Shown piece by piece: positions 21,952 through 33,922 of a DNA stretch of 64,000 bases; position 1 is the first letter of the stretch, and every line of letters begins with the position of its first letter. A program made the position numbers and the translations under genes. The notes beneath the pieces are model-generated. The model saw only the letters and a list, made by a program, of their open reading frames with translations, was not told the origin of the DNA and searched no databases. The stretch is taken from contig CM057338.1 of assembly GCA_030015575.1 (NCBI GenBank), forward strand, positions 629,850,189-629,914,188. The letters run 5' to 3'. The DNA comes from Agapanthus africanus (lineage: Eukaryota; Streptophyta; Magnoliopsida; Asparagales; Amaryllidaceae).

Positions 21952-23036
21952 TGTTGGAGATAGTGCCCTCAGAGTCAATTATTAGGTCACAGGTACGTGA
22001 TTGTAATGATTGAGGGAGGACCTATCCCGGTAGGACAGTCTTGCTCGAGATGATAGTATGCTATCTGGTTTACCTTTATCATCGTGTACTGCTTTAGGTG
22101 ACCTGACACGTCGCTATTACACGTTGATAGAGCCCCTAGGATTCTTGCTTGACCACCAGCAGTATGAGGGCGATCATATAAGTGGGAGCTGGGGGTCTAT
22201 AAGCTTATCCTTAAAAGGTCCCTAGTCGTGGGAGTTTCGAGACTGGGCATCGATACTCCATTAGTAGACTAGTGTATACAGTCGAGACCCCGACGAGGGG
22301 CGGTGGCCGGTCTCACAAGCCACTGGTGTCAGTTGGATCACCTAAGATGTATACAGGTGCTCATTGGGTTATGAGTACACCGGACAGGACTCGCCGGGAA
22401 CATGCTAGTTGGTCATATACCAGACGTCAGATGGCAGTTCCCTGGTGACATGTGTGCAGGTTAGTTCATCGACCTGGAGATCGTCATTTGTCTCGTGTGA
22501 GTTCCCACTGTACTTTGATTACTACCCTACCACGGCTCAAAGGAGTCGTGCAAACAGGTTTTAGTTGGGTACAGTCCCGAGCCACACGGAGGCAGTGAGC
22601 GTATCTTCAGGGGTTCGTCTCTCCCGGTATTGGGGGTGAGGTCGTGCTGTGTCTAGGAGAGCCATTACACAAAGTCCTTGGCCAAGGCAAGGAGATTTAC
22701 TGGTAGGTATTCCAGTAGTATCTCAGGGTGTTCTGGGCTACACTCCGACACGACTTGTACCGCTTTTGGGGGTCTGACTTTTACCAACCCCCTAGGCCCG
22801 CCATGCGATACTCATAGACGAACGGACCGGACTGCATGGATATTGTCACTGACAGGCTCAGTAGGGTGTCAGGCTGAGTTCGCTCACAGACGTCCCTTTT
22901 GGTCAATACCTGGTAGCCCGTTATGTATTGGCTTATACCTCTAACGTGCTAGTGGTTAAATCCACAACCAAGGTGTTGATGAGTCTTTAGAGTCCCCCAC
23001 ATTCAGTTACTCAGCTTTCGGGCGAAAGGTTGTAGA

Positions 23037-23190
23037 GGCCGTATGGAGATATGGTAAGGTCCGATCAGATACGTGCGGTATTGCACGGATCAGGATCGGA
23101 CAGTTTGTACTCTAGGCCGTATGGTTATATGGCAGGGTTCGATCAGATACGTGCGGTATTGCACGGATCAGGATCGAACAGATATTACTA
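23037..23190 (+). repeat. 78-bp tandem duplication in the D 5' LTR
   Basis: Two units start GGCCGTATGG at 23037 and 23115. Each contains GATCAGATACGTGCGGTATT and then GCACGGATCAGGATCG. The same pair is at 31006-31160 in the 3' LTR. A and B have a shorter analogous duplication of GGTCGCATGGTATTGCGACA. Confidence 0.8.
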
Positions 23191-23246
23191 GCCGGTTTTG
23201 GTATAAGCCGGATCCTAGTATAGTACAGTGTAGATTTTGTCTCATT

Positions 23247-23276
23247 GCATTTGTATTTCGGTCGAAATACAAATGC
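23247..23276 (+). other. Conserved LTR hairpin, element D version
   Basis: GCATTTGTATTTCG and CGAAATACAAATGC are perfect inverse complements with a GT loop. It is followed by GGGTGTGTATGCACAGT exactly as in A and B, although the stem bases are largely different. Confidence 0.65.
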
Positions 23277-24192
23277 GGGTGTGTATGCACAGTATCGGGG
23301 TTTTCCTGTAATTTATTACGGGACCAGTTTTCTGGAATTGCCAGTTTGTTTTCCGTTTCGGCCGATTTCCATTGTTCCGTTCATTGGCCGAAGATTGGTG
23401 GAGGAGGGCTTATTTGCATTGTTGCAAATAAGTGGTTGTGGAGGGGGTCTTTGCATTTTTGTTTTATCATGATGGTTTCATGATGGAGCCCATCCCTTGA
23501 CCTTCCATGCATCATGATTGCTTGACTTTTTGTAGCAATCATGGTTGTTGATTACTTGTTTTGGAGTGTGGGTTATGGTTGTGATCATTGGATTCTTTCA
23601 TCATCTCTTTTCATCTTTGCTTCCACCCACCCCCTTGTTTTTTCTTTTTCTCTTTCCAATCACACTTGAGAAAGGGGGGGGCGGCCATTCCTATGAAGGG
23701 AATGGAATGGGGCTCATTTTGAGGTGTGGTATTTTTGCTTCTCATGTTTGCTAAAAAAGTCCTCTAGCTCATTTCCTAAAGTTGTTCTCTTTTCCTCCAC
23801 CAATGGCAATTCCACAATCCCCAAAAGGTGAGACATGGTTCTTTACACATTCTACAGCAAATCTTGGGCACGTCGAGTAGCCGGCTTCGTGCCCGAGTTG
23901 CCTCGGCATTGAGGTGGGAGCCCGTAAACAAAGTAGGCGATGTGGTGCACTTCCGGCGACGAGGAGGAGACGGGACTTTTCCGCAGGAGATCGGGACCAT
24001 GACGAGAAGACCGGAGGACTTGGATCGTCGGTATATCTCTATTCCCTTTCTTGTAGATAGCTAGGACTAGTTAATGGTTCGATCCGGGTATTAGTGCGCG
24101 GCGGTTTGCCAGTTCAAGAAAATTTAAAGTTTATCACCGCTTCCGCATTTGGCCGTCGGTTTGACGGCCGGGGCGCCGCCGTGCACTTACAG

Positions 24193-24205
24193 TGGTATCA
24201 GAGCC
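24193..24205 (+). other. Primer-binding site of element D
   Basis: TGGTATCAGAGCC lies one base after the 5' LTR. It is intact despite the ruined coding region. Confidence 0.92.
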
Positions 24206-24950
24206 TCGCCATTAACTTAGTCTAGTTTTGTGTGGTGTGTTTTTCTGTTTCGATCGATCGAATGTTCCAAAACTACATTTTTGTTAGCATCAGTTTTCTG
24301 TTGGAAATTTTTGGTGTCGAAAAATTTTTCAGGTTGTAAAATATTGATGTACTGGAAAATCTAAGAGCTCTGTAAAAATTCGACGAAGTAACTCCACAGT
24401 GGGAGCGCGGAACCGCCGCGAAAACCCCCTTCCCGCCGCCCTTCCGCCGCACACTGTGGAGATCACTTCACCAATTTTTTACAGAGGCCTTCTGGGCTTA
24501 AAATATGGGTTTTGGAATATTAAAATTGGGCCCAGGATTTCTGTGAGTGCTACAGTTTTGATTGGGGGCCCACTTGTTAATTTTTGATCGATCGGATATT
24601 TTAAACACATTTTTCACAGTATTTACATTATATCTGCGACCGTGAATATCACTTGATCGGTAAATCCGGTCTAACTGCTATAGCCCGGTTAGACGGATTT
24701 GCGAACGTGACTTTCACGTTGATGTTTTTTTTTTGCTGTGATGTTGCGGATCGGTCGTGGGGGATAGCCTGGATGCAATGCTAGTACAGTTTTGTTGTAT
24801 TATGTACATTTGATATTGCGGGGCGAGCGTCCGACATGTGGACTGCCGTCACTGCCTGTTTGTATTATTATTTTGGGGCACGACCTGGTTGCGGTCGATG
24901 TACCCGTTGTATGTATATTTTACTTTCTGTACTAGGATTGCCCCGCGGAG

Positions 24951-25181
24951 GGGTGCACGGATAGCCGGGTTCTGGAGGGCAACAAGCCCGCATCTCATGG
25001 CATTGAGACGGAGGGGGCTTCACTCTAGGATTGGCGGGCTATTCGCCGCACTCGTAGGGGGTACAGGTTGACCCAGGAGGGGTGCCCAAGTTACCGGATT
25101 CCGTGAAGTGCTGGGTGGTCCATTCACGTTGCTGAAGGGGGCTGCCTCGCTTCAGGTTTTGGCGGGTAACTTGCCGCGCCC
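24951..25181 (+). other. Duplicated long-range stem in the D leader
   Basis: Copy 1 pairs GGGTGCACGGATAGCC with GGCTATTCGCCGCACTC. Copy 2 pairs GGGGTGCCCAAGTTACC with GGTAACTTGCCGCGCCC. The inner bases differ between the copies and from A (AAACTACC), with pairing kept. Confidence 0.5.
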
Positions 25182-25983
25182 GTAGGGGTCTAGGATTTCA
25201 TTGCACAGGCTATCCACACGACCAGGGGAACGTCGGGTTTCAGCGGCTCTGTGAAACCCGGGGATCCCAGATATCTGTATTGTTTCTGTAATGCTGTACA
25301 TTTTCTGTGATGTTGCATTTTATTCACGCCTTGAGCGAAATACTATATATTGGTATATATATTAGTAGATGTTGTATATGTTTTACATCCGCGCTAGTCC
25401 AGTCCCCGCTCTGTCGTTAGTTAGCTAACCTAACGGGTAAGGACGGGACCCAGTGGCGAATGCGGATGGCATATACATACATCAGTATATTTTCGTTCTT
25501 TTTGGTGTGATCAATTGATGGGACTGCGTTGATTCGGATCAATGCAAGTTAAAAACAAACCTAATCTGATGTTGTTGGAACACTTTTTCAAAAAGCTGTT
25601 ATTGCAAGGACGTTCACTTTTGTTTTGCATCGTGGTATTCAGTTGGAATATCCTGCTCCTCAGTCGACGAGGCAAGGGCCGAGATCCCTTCACCGGGAGT
25701 GACCCCTTGGACAGAAGTTTGCGTCAGGGCATTAACTTCACTATAGCCGATTACTTTTGCTTTGCATCGCGGTATTCATTTGGAATATCCTGCACCCCAT
25801 TCTACGGGGAAAGAGCCGAGATCCCTTCACCGGGAGTGACCTCTTTAGCAAAAGTTTTCGTCACTATATTTTTAAAAAGCTATCCGTTCCTTCAACGATA
25901 TCAAGTTCATTACGTTAAAGGTTTTCGCCAGAAACCATTCGTAGCCCTCCGTCGTTTCATATGGATAGTCAATAGTATTCAAG

Positions 25984-26193
25984 TTGTGTATGTTGGCCAA
26001 AGTCAAGGCACAGTGTTTGGTAGCTGTTGGTTATTCATATGCAGCATAGATAGATGCGTTGGTTTGGAACAGTCGTACTGCCATGTTGGCCAAAGTCAAG
26101 GGTATGTACGGGTGGATTCAAATTAACCTGGAGAATGACGGGTAGAACTTGACATGTGACTTATGATATGTTGGCCAAAGTCAAGGTCATAAG
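25984..26193 (+). other. Three-hairpin leader array of element D
   Basis: Stem-loops lie at 25984-26013 (TTGTG/CACAG), 26074-26110 (CGTAC/GTACG) and 26160-26193 (CTTATGA/TCATAAG). All three cores read ATGTTGGCCAAAGTCAAGG. It is retained although D no longer encodes proteins. Confidence 0.65.
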
Positions 26194-26493
26194 AGCATGG
26201 GGCAGAAATCACATCGGGAGTTTCAAAAGAACTGAAACTTGCCAGATATGCGCATACCTTCTGGAGTGTGATAGCGTGAGCGGATTCCGTCATGTTATCA
26301 TGCAATGATAGTTGGATCCCGATTCCCACTGATGAGTTGGTATACTCCTCGGGTGATCCCGACTAATTCTTCTTTCAGGTTTGGAGGAGAATTTGAGGTA
26401 CAGTGGGAGGTTTCCTGATTAGATAAATTGGTGACCATTCTGATCTAGGTTAGAGTGCACGCTGAGTGTTTCTTTTCTCTCTCTCTTTGGCAG

Positions 26494-29400
26494 CGACCAT
26501 TGACCCGACCCTAAGACTTTGACTCAGTGACCAAGTTGACCGAACCTTCTTAAACACCGGCTTTTGGATTGTCAGAGTTGCAAACCTCATTGCCACTCCT
26601 ACTTTTACCCTTTTCTCCAGGACACCCCGTTTTACTACGAACGTCCACTTCCATTGGACAAAACCATCGTATGGTTAGATACGAACTCGAAGGAATTTAT
26701 TCGAGGATGGTTTCAGGTTCTGGAGAAAACGGATAGGATTATTCAGTTGTCTTTTCCTTTTACCCTCTCTCAGGTTACGGGTACTCCTTGGTTTAGGGGT
26801 AGTACACCTATTACGCAAATTGGATTGTCTTCTTCCAAACCTTAGGCTGGTGCCGACCGGTAGGGAATGAAGAAAACCAATTAGCATAACGATGGTGTGC
26901 AGAAGGTATTAAGTTAAGACAAAGCAAGGGATTAGTAAGAGGGCAAAGTAAATTGCAACAGATATTCACGACCAAACCAAATATTTCGTTACCACTCCCA
27001 CATCACCTTTGTATTTCTCCAGGACACTCCGTATCGCTACGAAGATCCACAGTTTATTTGGATACTCCATCGTATGGTTATATACGAACTCGAATGGAAC
27101 TTGTTCCAGTTCGGGGATGGATTCTGGTTCAGGAGAAATAGGAATAAGGTTTATTCGGTTGTCTTTTATCTTCACCCTCTCTCATTGCGAGTGTTCCTAG
27201 GATTGGGACAGTACACCCATTATGCTTATTGGATAGTCTTCTTCCAAACCATAGGCTGGTGCCGAACGGCAGGGAAGGAAGAAAACCATTTGGCCTAAAA
27301 GGGTGTGCAGAAGGTAAAGACTAAAGACATATGAAGGGATTTGGAGAGGTGGCAAAGAACTATACGGTTACAGTCGTGAATCTGGAAGAGGCATTACTAG
27401 GAATACCAGGATACCCCATCGAAACATTTCAATGTTTCAGTTTCACTGTGTAATGTTAAAGGAAAACTGATTTCCCGATTAGATACTTACTCCAGGGTAT
27501 GTATTTACCAGGTACGATTCTCACATCTGTATGGTTTTACAGATGATGAGTGGGAGTAAGTTATTGGGAATTGGGTGATTATCCTCATTATATCGGGATT
27601 CGTTGTAATCGGTGATATTTGAGGAAATCAGCTGGGCTGTTTGCCGGTCGGCAAATATTTGGTTTTGAATATCCGCTGTTATGCACCAATTTCAAATTGA
27701 TATATTTGTACGTCTATTTTCATAGAGTGAGATATACCTTTCTGAAATTATGTCTACGACATTTACCTATATCAGTGGATGGTTAGGTAAGGAGCATTAA
27801 ACAGCGGTGTAATTCTTCTTAACCATAAGTGCAGTTTTCAACCTACGACACACAGTGAATGAGTTATCAGACTCAAGGGACTTATACAAAGGATTGTATG
27901 TTGTCCAGGGTCCATCAGGACAGAGGGCTTGGTCCTCGTACTATATTCGGTTTACTTATGACTTCTCTAGTTTTTAGACAGGTGTTTCGCGGAAACACAG
28001 GGTCCAAATTTTGAGAAGTTATAGGTATTTGAATAGAGTAGAGAACCAGGTATAGCAAGTATCGGGATTCTTCAAAGAGATCGAAGATGTAGATACTTGT
28101 GTATGGTATTCAGTTGATAGTAATGATAAAGAGATCTTGCTTCTCTTTCAGGTTACTCATAATTGGAAGCATTCCTAAGTTGAGTAACGCTGATCGACCT
28201 TCTTCCATTTAGTTGACATGCACTGGAGACAGTTGCATGATTTGGATCTGGTTCAGTTAAATCAGTGCCTCTGGTCCTATATGGGATATAGAACAGTTCG
28301 TATCTTAACGGTGTTAAGGTACGGGGAGTTGTCCGGCTTATGCTTAAAACCAGACACTGGACAACTCAAGGCATGTTTCTGTAATGGCTGTTTGTGGGTT
28401 GACCCAGGCTATGACGCGAGTTGATTTTCTACCATCTGGATGAACAATAGCAATATTGTTCTAGACTCGCCACAGTTTTAATAAAAATAGATTTTTTCAG
28501 AAAAACAGTAGTGGGAGTATGGTAGAACTGGAAGTGATTCCAGAACCACAAACGATTACTGAAGATTTGATAAGGAACCTAAAGATTCAATTTGGATTGA
28601 CATTCCATTGGCCACTCCGCAGATAAGGTGGGTAACTTCAGGCACCCGAGAGGCACTACGGTAGCCTCAAGGACGGTGACAGGGATGTTCTTGTTTACCC
28701 ACAATTGCCATTGCTGTTGTTCCAGGTTACGAGACCCGGCGGGAGGATGAGTATAGCGTCGTTCTAAACCAGTTTTAGAAGTGTACGTCTATATGACTCT
28801 GCCAGAGGGTTGTCGTAGTCAGTGGGAGCAGCGGAAGCATTGGTGGACAGGTTGCTTATGTCTATTTATAGACTAGAGCAGATGTAGCGGGGAAAGATCA
28901 TCTATTTCTGACGTGAGAGTCATGGGCTTGACTTCATCAGAATAGGGGATGGATCTGTTGAGAAGGTAGTAGGGTGTGATATCCTGGTATTTGGATGATA
29001 TACACAGAGTAGGAAAAGAAACTCCTACACTACGATCGGTTATACTTTGGTCGTCACACAGTGGTTTCTCCACAAAGGAAATGGATTTTATATCAGACAT
29101 ACTGGTTACTAGATCTATGGTCTTAGATCTAGATTTGGGTGGTTTCCCAATCAGGGTACTTGACAGCATTCTAAGAGTATTTAGGATGGGCGACTCCTGG
29201 CACGGTAGTGTACCTGCAGGTAATGGAGTCACCCTCTCCAAAGGTGTCTTACAGACTAAAGGGGAGAGGGACGGGCATGATTAACAGATCACTTGCTCAG
29301 GTAATTGAGTCAATCGTGAGATGTCGAGTACCACACCAGATGTTGTTCTTGCACTAGATGCAATAAGTTGACATTAATCCAATACTGGAGAAACAGTCGG

Positions 29401-29909
29401 AAGCAGTTTTAGAACATAAGTGGATGTTCTAGGGAGATGATAACGACAGCCTCATTCAGGAGACAGTTATCATTCCAGGCTTCCAAGGTGACATGGACGA
29501 CAAGGAGGTTGTCAGAGTTATAGTTTTCCTTCTGATGAGGGGCAGTATTTTGGACAGGTGGTCCAAGGCAATACTGAGGGAGGCATGGCGCGCAGGATAC
29601 TTATTAAGTTCAGTTGACGATACAGTCTTAGAAGTTTGGATTTAGAGTTCATTTATGAGCTAGGTCCCATCAGACAACCAGACATATTCTGAGACAGGTA
29701 TTGCTCTTTTCGGGAGATGGTTTTCTCCGCGAACTTGAGATATAGAGAGACATAGAAAGAAACAACATAGCGGATCCACTCACTGAGGCTATTCCTCGAA
29801 CGCAATAGTTCCGCAAACGAGCTTTGTGAGCCTGACTAGTAGAGGAGTTGGATGTTCGGTATCACACGGGCTTTGAGTATGCGACATCGCAATAATTAGC
29901 CTTGAGTGC
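26494..29909 (+). pseudogene. Degenerate gag-pol region of element D
   Basis: No long open frame is present, but pieces are collinear with copia pol. Near 27956-28100, sequence like the integrase core is interrupted by indels. At 28518-28690 the linker GTAGAACTGGAAGTGATTCC and CCACTCCGCAG..CGAGAG is recognisable. At 28780-28895 there is an RT segment (GAGGGTTG..AGTGGGAGCAGCGGAA). At 28976-29284 one stretch still reads about 100 residues in frame, including YLDD and a TLSK match. At 29640-29830 RNase H and C-terminal remnants include AGGTCCCATCAGA and GCGGATCCACTCACTGAGGC. The gag position is occupied by two diverged repeats of about 400 bp. It cannot make functional protein. Confidence 0.88.
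26570..27370 (+). repeat. Two diverged tandem repeats of about 400 bp in the D gag position
   Basis: Unit 1 (about 26570-26970) and unit 2 (about 26972-27370) share landmarks in order: TTCTCCAGGACAC, CATCGTATGGTTA, ATACGAACTCGAA, CTTCTTCCAAACC, AGGCTGGTGCCGA and GTGTGCAGAAGGT. Identity is roughly 75-80% by eye. I see no clear Gag similarity in either. Confidence 0.7.
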
Positions 29910-29920
29910 AAGTGGGAGAT
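29910..29920 (+). other. Polypurine tract of element D
   Basis: AAGTGGGAGAT directly precedes the 3' LTR. It is identical to the tracts of A and B. Confidence 0.9.
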
Positions 29921-32161
29921 TGTTGGAGATAGTGCCCTCAGAGTCAATTATTATGTCACAGGTACGTGATTGTAATGATTGAGGGAGGACCTATCCCGGT
30001 AGGACAGTCTTGCTCGAGATGATAGTATGCTATCTGGTTTACCTTTATCATCATGTACTGCTTTAGGTGACCTGACACGTCGCTATTACACGTTGATAGA
30101 GCCCCTAGGATTCTTGCTTGACCACCAGCAGTATGAGGGCGATCATATAAGTGGGAGCTGGGGGTCTATAAGCTTATCCTTAAAAGGTCCCTAGTCGTGG
30201 GAGTTTCGAGACTGGGCATCGATACTCCATTAGTAGACTAGTGTATACAGTCGAGACCCCGACAAGGGGCGGTGGCCGGTCTCACAAGCCACTGGTGTCA
30301 GTTGGATCACCTAAGATGTATACAGGTGCTCATTGGGTTATGAGTACACCGGACAGGACTCGCCGGGAACATGCTAGTTGGTCATATACCAGACGTCAGA
30401 TGGCAGTTCCCTGGTGACATGTGTGCAGGTTAGTTCATCGACCTGGAGATCGTCATTTGTCTCGTGTGAGTTCCCACTGTACTTTGATTACTACCCTACC
30501 ACGGCTCAAAGGAGTCGTGCAAATAGGTTTTAGTTGGGTACAGTCCCGAGCCACATGGAGGCAGTGAGCGTATCTTCAGGGGTTCGTCTCTCCCGGTATT
30601 GGGGGTGAGGTCGTGCTGTGTCTAGGAGAGCCATTACACAAAGTCCTTGGCCAAGGCAAGGAGATTTACTGGTTGGTATTCCAGTAGTATCTCAGGGTGT
30701 TCTGGGCTACACTCCGACACGACTTGTACCGCTTTTGGGGGTCTGACTTTTACCAACCCCCTAGGCCCGCCATGCGATACTCATAGACGAACGGACCGGA
30801 CTGCACGGATATTGTCACTGACAGGCTCAGTAGGGTGTCAGGCTGAGTTCGCTCACAGACATCCCTTTTGGTCAATACCTGGTAGCCCGTTATGTATTGG
30901 CTTATACCTCTAACGTGCTAGTGGTTAAATCCACAACCAAGGTGTTGATGAGTCTTTAGAGTCCCCCACATTCAGTTACTCAGCTTTCGGGCGAAAGGTT
31001 GTAGAGGCCGTATGGAGATATGGTAAGGTCCGATCAGATACGTGCGGTATTGCACGGATCAGGATCGGACAGTTTGTACTCTAGGCCGTATGGTTATATG
31101 GCAGGGTTCGATCAGATACGTGCGGTATTGCACGGATCAGGATCGAACAGATATTACTAGCCGGTTTTGGTATAAGCCGGATCCTAGTATAGTACAGTGT
31201 AGATTTTGTCTTATTGCATTTGTATTTCGGTCGAAATACAAATGCGGGTGTGTATGCACAGTATCGGGGTTTTCCTGTAATTTATTACGGGACCAGTTTT
31301 CTGGAATTGCCAGTTTGTTTTCCGTTTCGGCCGATTTCCATTGTTCCGTTCATTGGCCGAAGATTGGTGGAGGAGGGCTTATTTGCATTGTTGCAAATAA
31401 GTGGTTGTGGAGGGGGTCTTTGCATTTTTGTTTTATCATGATGGTTTCATGATGGAGCCCATCCCTTGACCTTCCATGCTTCATGATTGCTTGACTTTTT
31501 GTAGCAATCATGGTTGTTGATTACTTGTTTTGGAGTGTGGGTTATGGTTGTGATCATTGGATTCTTTCATCATCTCTTTTCATCTTTGCTTCCACCCACC
31601 CCCTTGTTTTTTCTTTTTCTCTTTCCAATCACACTTGAGAAAGGGGGGGGCCGGCCATTCCTATGAAGGGAATGGAATGGGGCTCATTTTGAGGTGTGGT
31701 ATTTTTGCTTCTCATGTTTGCTAAAAAAGTCCTCTAGCTCATTTCCTAAAGTTGTTCTCTTTTCCTCCACCAATGGCAATTCCACAATCCCCAAAAGGTG
31801 AGACATGGTTCTTTACACATTCTACAGCAAATCTTGGGCACGTCGAGTAGCCGGCTTCGTGCCCGAGTTGCCTCGGCATTGAGGTGGGAGCCCGTAAACA
31901 AAGTAGGCGATGTGGTGCACTTCCGGCGACGAGGAGGAGACGGGACTTTTCCGCAGGAGATCGGGACCATGACGAGAAGACCGGAGGACTTGGATCGTCG
32001 GTATATCTCTATTCCCTTTCTTGTAGATAGCTAGGACTAGTTAATGGTTCGATCCGGGTATTAGTGCGCGGCGGTTTGCCAGTTCAAGAAAATTTAAAGT
32101 TTATCACCGCTTCCGCATTTGGCCGTCGGTTTGACGGCCGGGGCGCCGCCGTGCACTTACA
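29921..32161 (+). repeat. 3' LTR of element D
   Basis: 2241 bp, about 99.5% identical to 21952-24191 (about 11 differences, including one inserted base near 31649). It includes the 78-bp duplication at 31006-31160 and ends GCACTTACA before the GTCCC duplication. Confidence 0.96.
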
Positions 32162-32166
32162 GTCCC

Positions 32167-33922
32167 ATCATTTAAATACCTAAACATCACAGATAGATAT
32201 GACGTACACTTATGCCATCCGCATTCGCCTCGATGTCCCCTCGTGCACCGTTAGGTTAGGTAACTAACGACAGAGCAGGGCAGGGCTAGCGCGGGTGTAA
32301 AACATAAGTAACGTCTATATAATATATCATATATACTATATACTATATCCATCACAGAACATCACATGATCACATCACAGATAACGCAGCAGAAGAAACA
32401 TATGAAATATTGGATATACTAGGACGTCCGTGTTTTCAATACGAGCCAGTATAAAACACGGATTCCACGGTCATGATGAATAGCCAAACCCACACCCCTA
32501 GACCCCTACGAGAGCGGCAAGCAACCCTGCCAATTCTAGGGTTAGAAGACCCGGACTCGACTCCTCGAGTTGGTCTCCCACTGGACCCCAGAACCCGGTT
32601 ACTTGTGCTCCCCTCCTTGGGTCTATCCTAATGCGGAAAAGTAAATAATATACAAAAGGTGACAACTTCCGCTAACTGGAAGTGCCCCAAATAAAAGAAT
32701 ATTACATACAAGTTTTTACATGAAAGAAAATGAAAAACACTCATCTCACATAAAAACCCCCGGCTATTCAAACACGACAATCCAATATAACATATCCAGC
32801 AACACATAACATCACATGTCATCAACGTAAGTAAATTTGCGCATCCCAATTGTCGTTGACATATAGCAACGAAACCGGCGATATCACATATTACGCTTAC
32901 GGTCACAGAAAAGAAAGTGTAAAACTGCAACAATTGGAATCCGCAACCTTTTTAGACATCACATGCCTAATCAAATGAAATACTTAGACATCACATGCCT
33001 AACAGTTATAAACCCCGCATTTTAGTCTCATTATCGAAAACTCTTTTCAATATCAAGTGAAACTAAACCGCTAGATTTATAACATTCATTCAGTTATCTC
33101 ATAACTGTTTGTGAATTCCAATTATTGTATCCAATTCCGGATAAATAGAATATATTAAACTTTCCGATCGAACATTCGAACACCCAAGTTTTCCCGACAC
33201 CGATCAACACATGAAATAGGTTCAAAGACATTCACTTCATGCCTCAGTACCAACGGTCCAGCCGTAGAAGGGTCAAGCCAACGCCTCATATGTGGCACGC
33301 CGTACTGCCCCAAACCCGAAGGTTCAAAGGGCAGTTCAAGACGGTCACATAATCGAGTTAAGGTTTGTTGTCTTCTAGAGGGACCATCGCGTTACTTGCA
33401 CTACTCAGAACGTGTTTAAACCACAGAAAAATCCAACACTTGGAATTTTTCCGGCAGGGGAAAAGTTGGGTATTTAAATCCGGTCGAACTTTTTAACATA
33501 TTCTAAAGTTATTCGGAAAGTCACATAGACAAAATCTGATAACCCGAACGAATAATTGAATCCCCAAAGCAACCCCAAAATACTCTTCTGTAAAGTCACA
33601 ATAAAAATACCCAGAAAATATAATATCTGAATTCATGAATTACTGTGAAAAAATCACCAGACAAGGGGACAGTACGGCCGCGGAACCGCCGCGCATGCAT
33701 AGCTCATGCCGCGGTTCCGCGCTGGAAAAGTTGAATCAGGCCCTCGTATTTCACAGTATTTCATATAAGACCCTGCATAATTTTCTGCATATTTTTAATT
33801 GACAAAAATCCAAAATTTCAGAAAATTTCCAGAGAGCACCTTGGAATTGGGGTTTCGGGTTCGTTCGGACTTCAAACTCCGTCTAGACTTCGCCTAAGGC
33901 TCTAGCTAGTCTCTGATACCAC
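32167..33922 (-). other. Leader of element C, LTR-proximal part
   Basis: Non-coding. It holds the GC-rich hairpin (33679-33721), the CTATA-loop hairpin (32853-32872: TCGTTG/CAACGA) and the long-range stem (32512-32610). Between about 32945 and 33640 it has extra sequence absent from the E leader. Within that, 33253-33390 resembles 52212-52350 next to the G1 gypsy LTR. Confidence 0.78.
33910..33921 (-). other. Primer-binding site of element C
   Basis: The plus strand reads TCTCTGATACCA, i.e. TGGTATCAGAGA in element sense, one base inside the 5' LTR end. Confidence 0.9.

Larger units (their letters stand above)
21952..24191 (+). repeat. 5' LTR of element D
   Basis: 2240 bp from TGTTGGAGATAGTGCCCTCAG to GCACTTACA. 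It contains a 78-bp tandem duplication (23037-23190), a perfect 14-bp-stem hairpin (23247-23276), and a C/G homopolymer stretch near 23675. A possible donor G|GTATAT is at 24031. Confidence 0.96.
24192..26493 (+). other. Non-coding leader of element D
   Basis: About 2.3 kb. It holds a 10-bp stem CTCCACAGTG/CACTGTGGAG around a GC-rich insert (24392-24461), a CTATA-loop hairpin (24662-24700), two tandem copies of the long-range stem (24951-25053 and 25079-25181), a small hairpin (25526-25545), a duplicated block of about 136 bp containing CCCTTCACCGGGAGTGACC (about 25617-25860), and a three-hairpin array (25984-26193). It ends TTTCTCTCTCTCTTTGGCAG|CGACC (AG at 26492-26493). Confidence 0.8.
21952..32161 (+). 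mobile_element. Element D: non-autonomous copia-related LTR retrotransposon inside C
   Basis: A plus-strand element of 10.2 kb: 5' LTR 21952-24191, PBS 24193-24205, leader to 26493, degenerate gag-pol 26494-29909, purine tract 29910-29920, and 3' LTR 29921-32161. It has perfect GTCCC duplications. The two LTRs differ at only about 11 positions in 2240 (about 99.5% identity by eye), yet the coding region is broken throughout. PBS, purine tract and pre-gag splice-like site are intact. This fits a family mobilised by proteins from relatives. Confidence 0.94.

Noticed and set aside
23073..23483. 136-residue frame present in both D LTRs (also 31042-31452)
   Set aside because: It covers a tandem duplication and hairpin inside an LTR; identity between the two copies follows from LTR duplication, not coding constraint.
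28873..29241. 122-residue minus-strand frame in D
   Set aside because: It lies opposite a sense segment that clearly matches reverse transcriptase (YLDD, TLSK).
21952..32161. D as a DNA transposon with terminal inverted repeats
   Set aside because: The ends are direct 2.2-kb LTRs with PBS, purine tract and a 5-bp duplication, which fits a retrotransposon.
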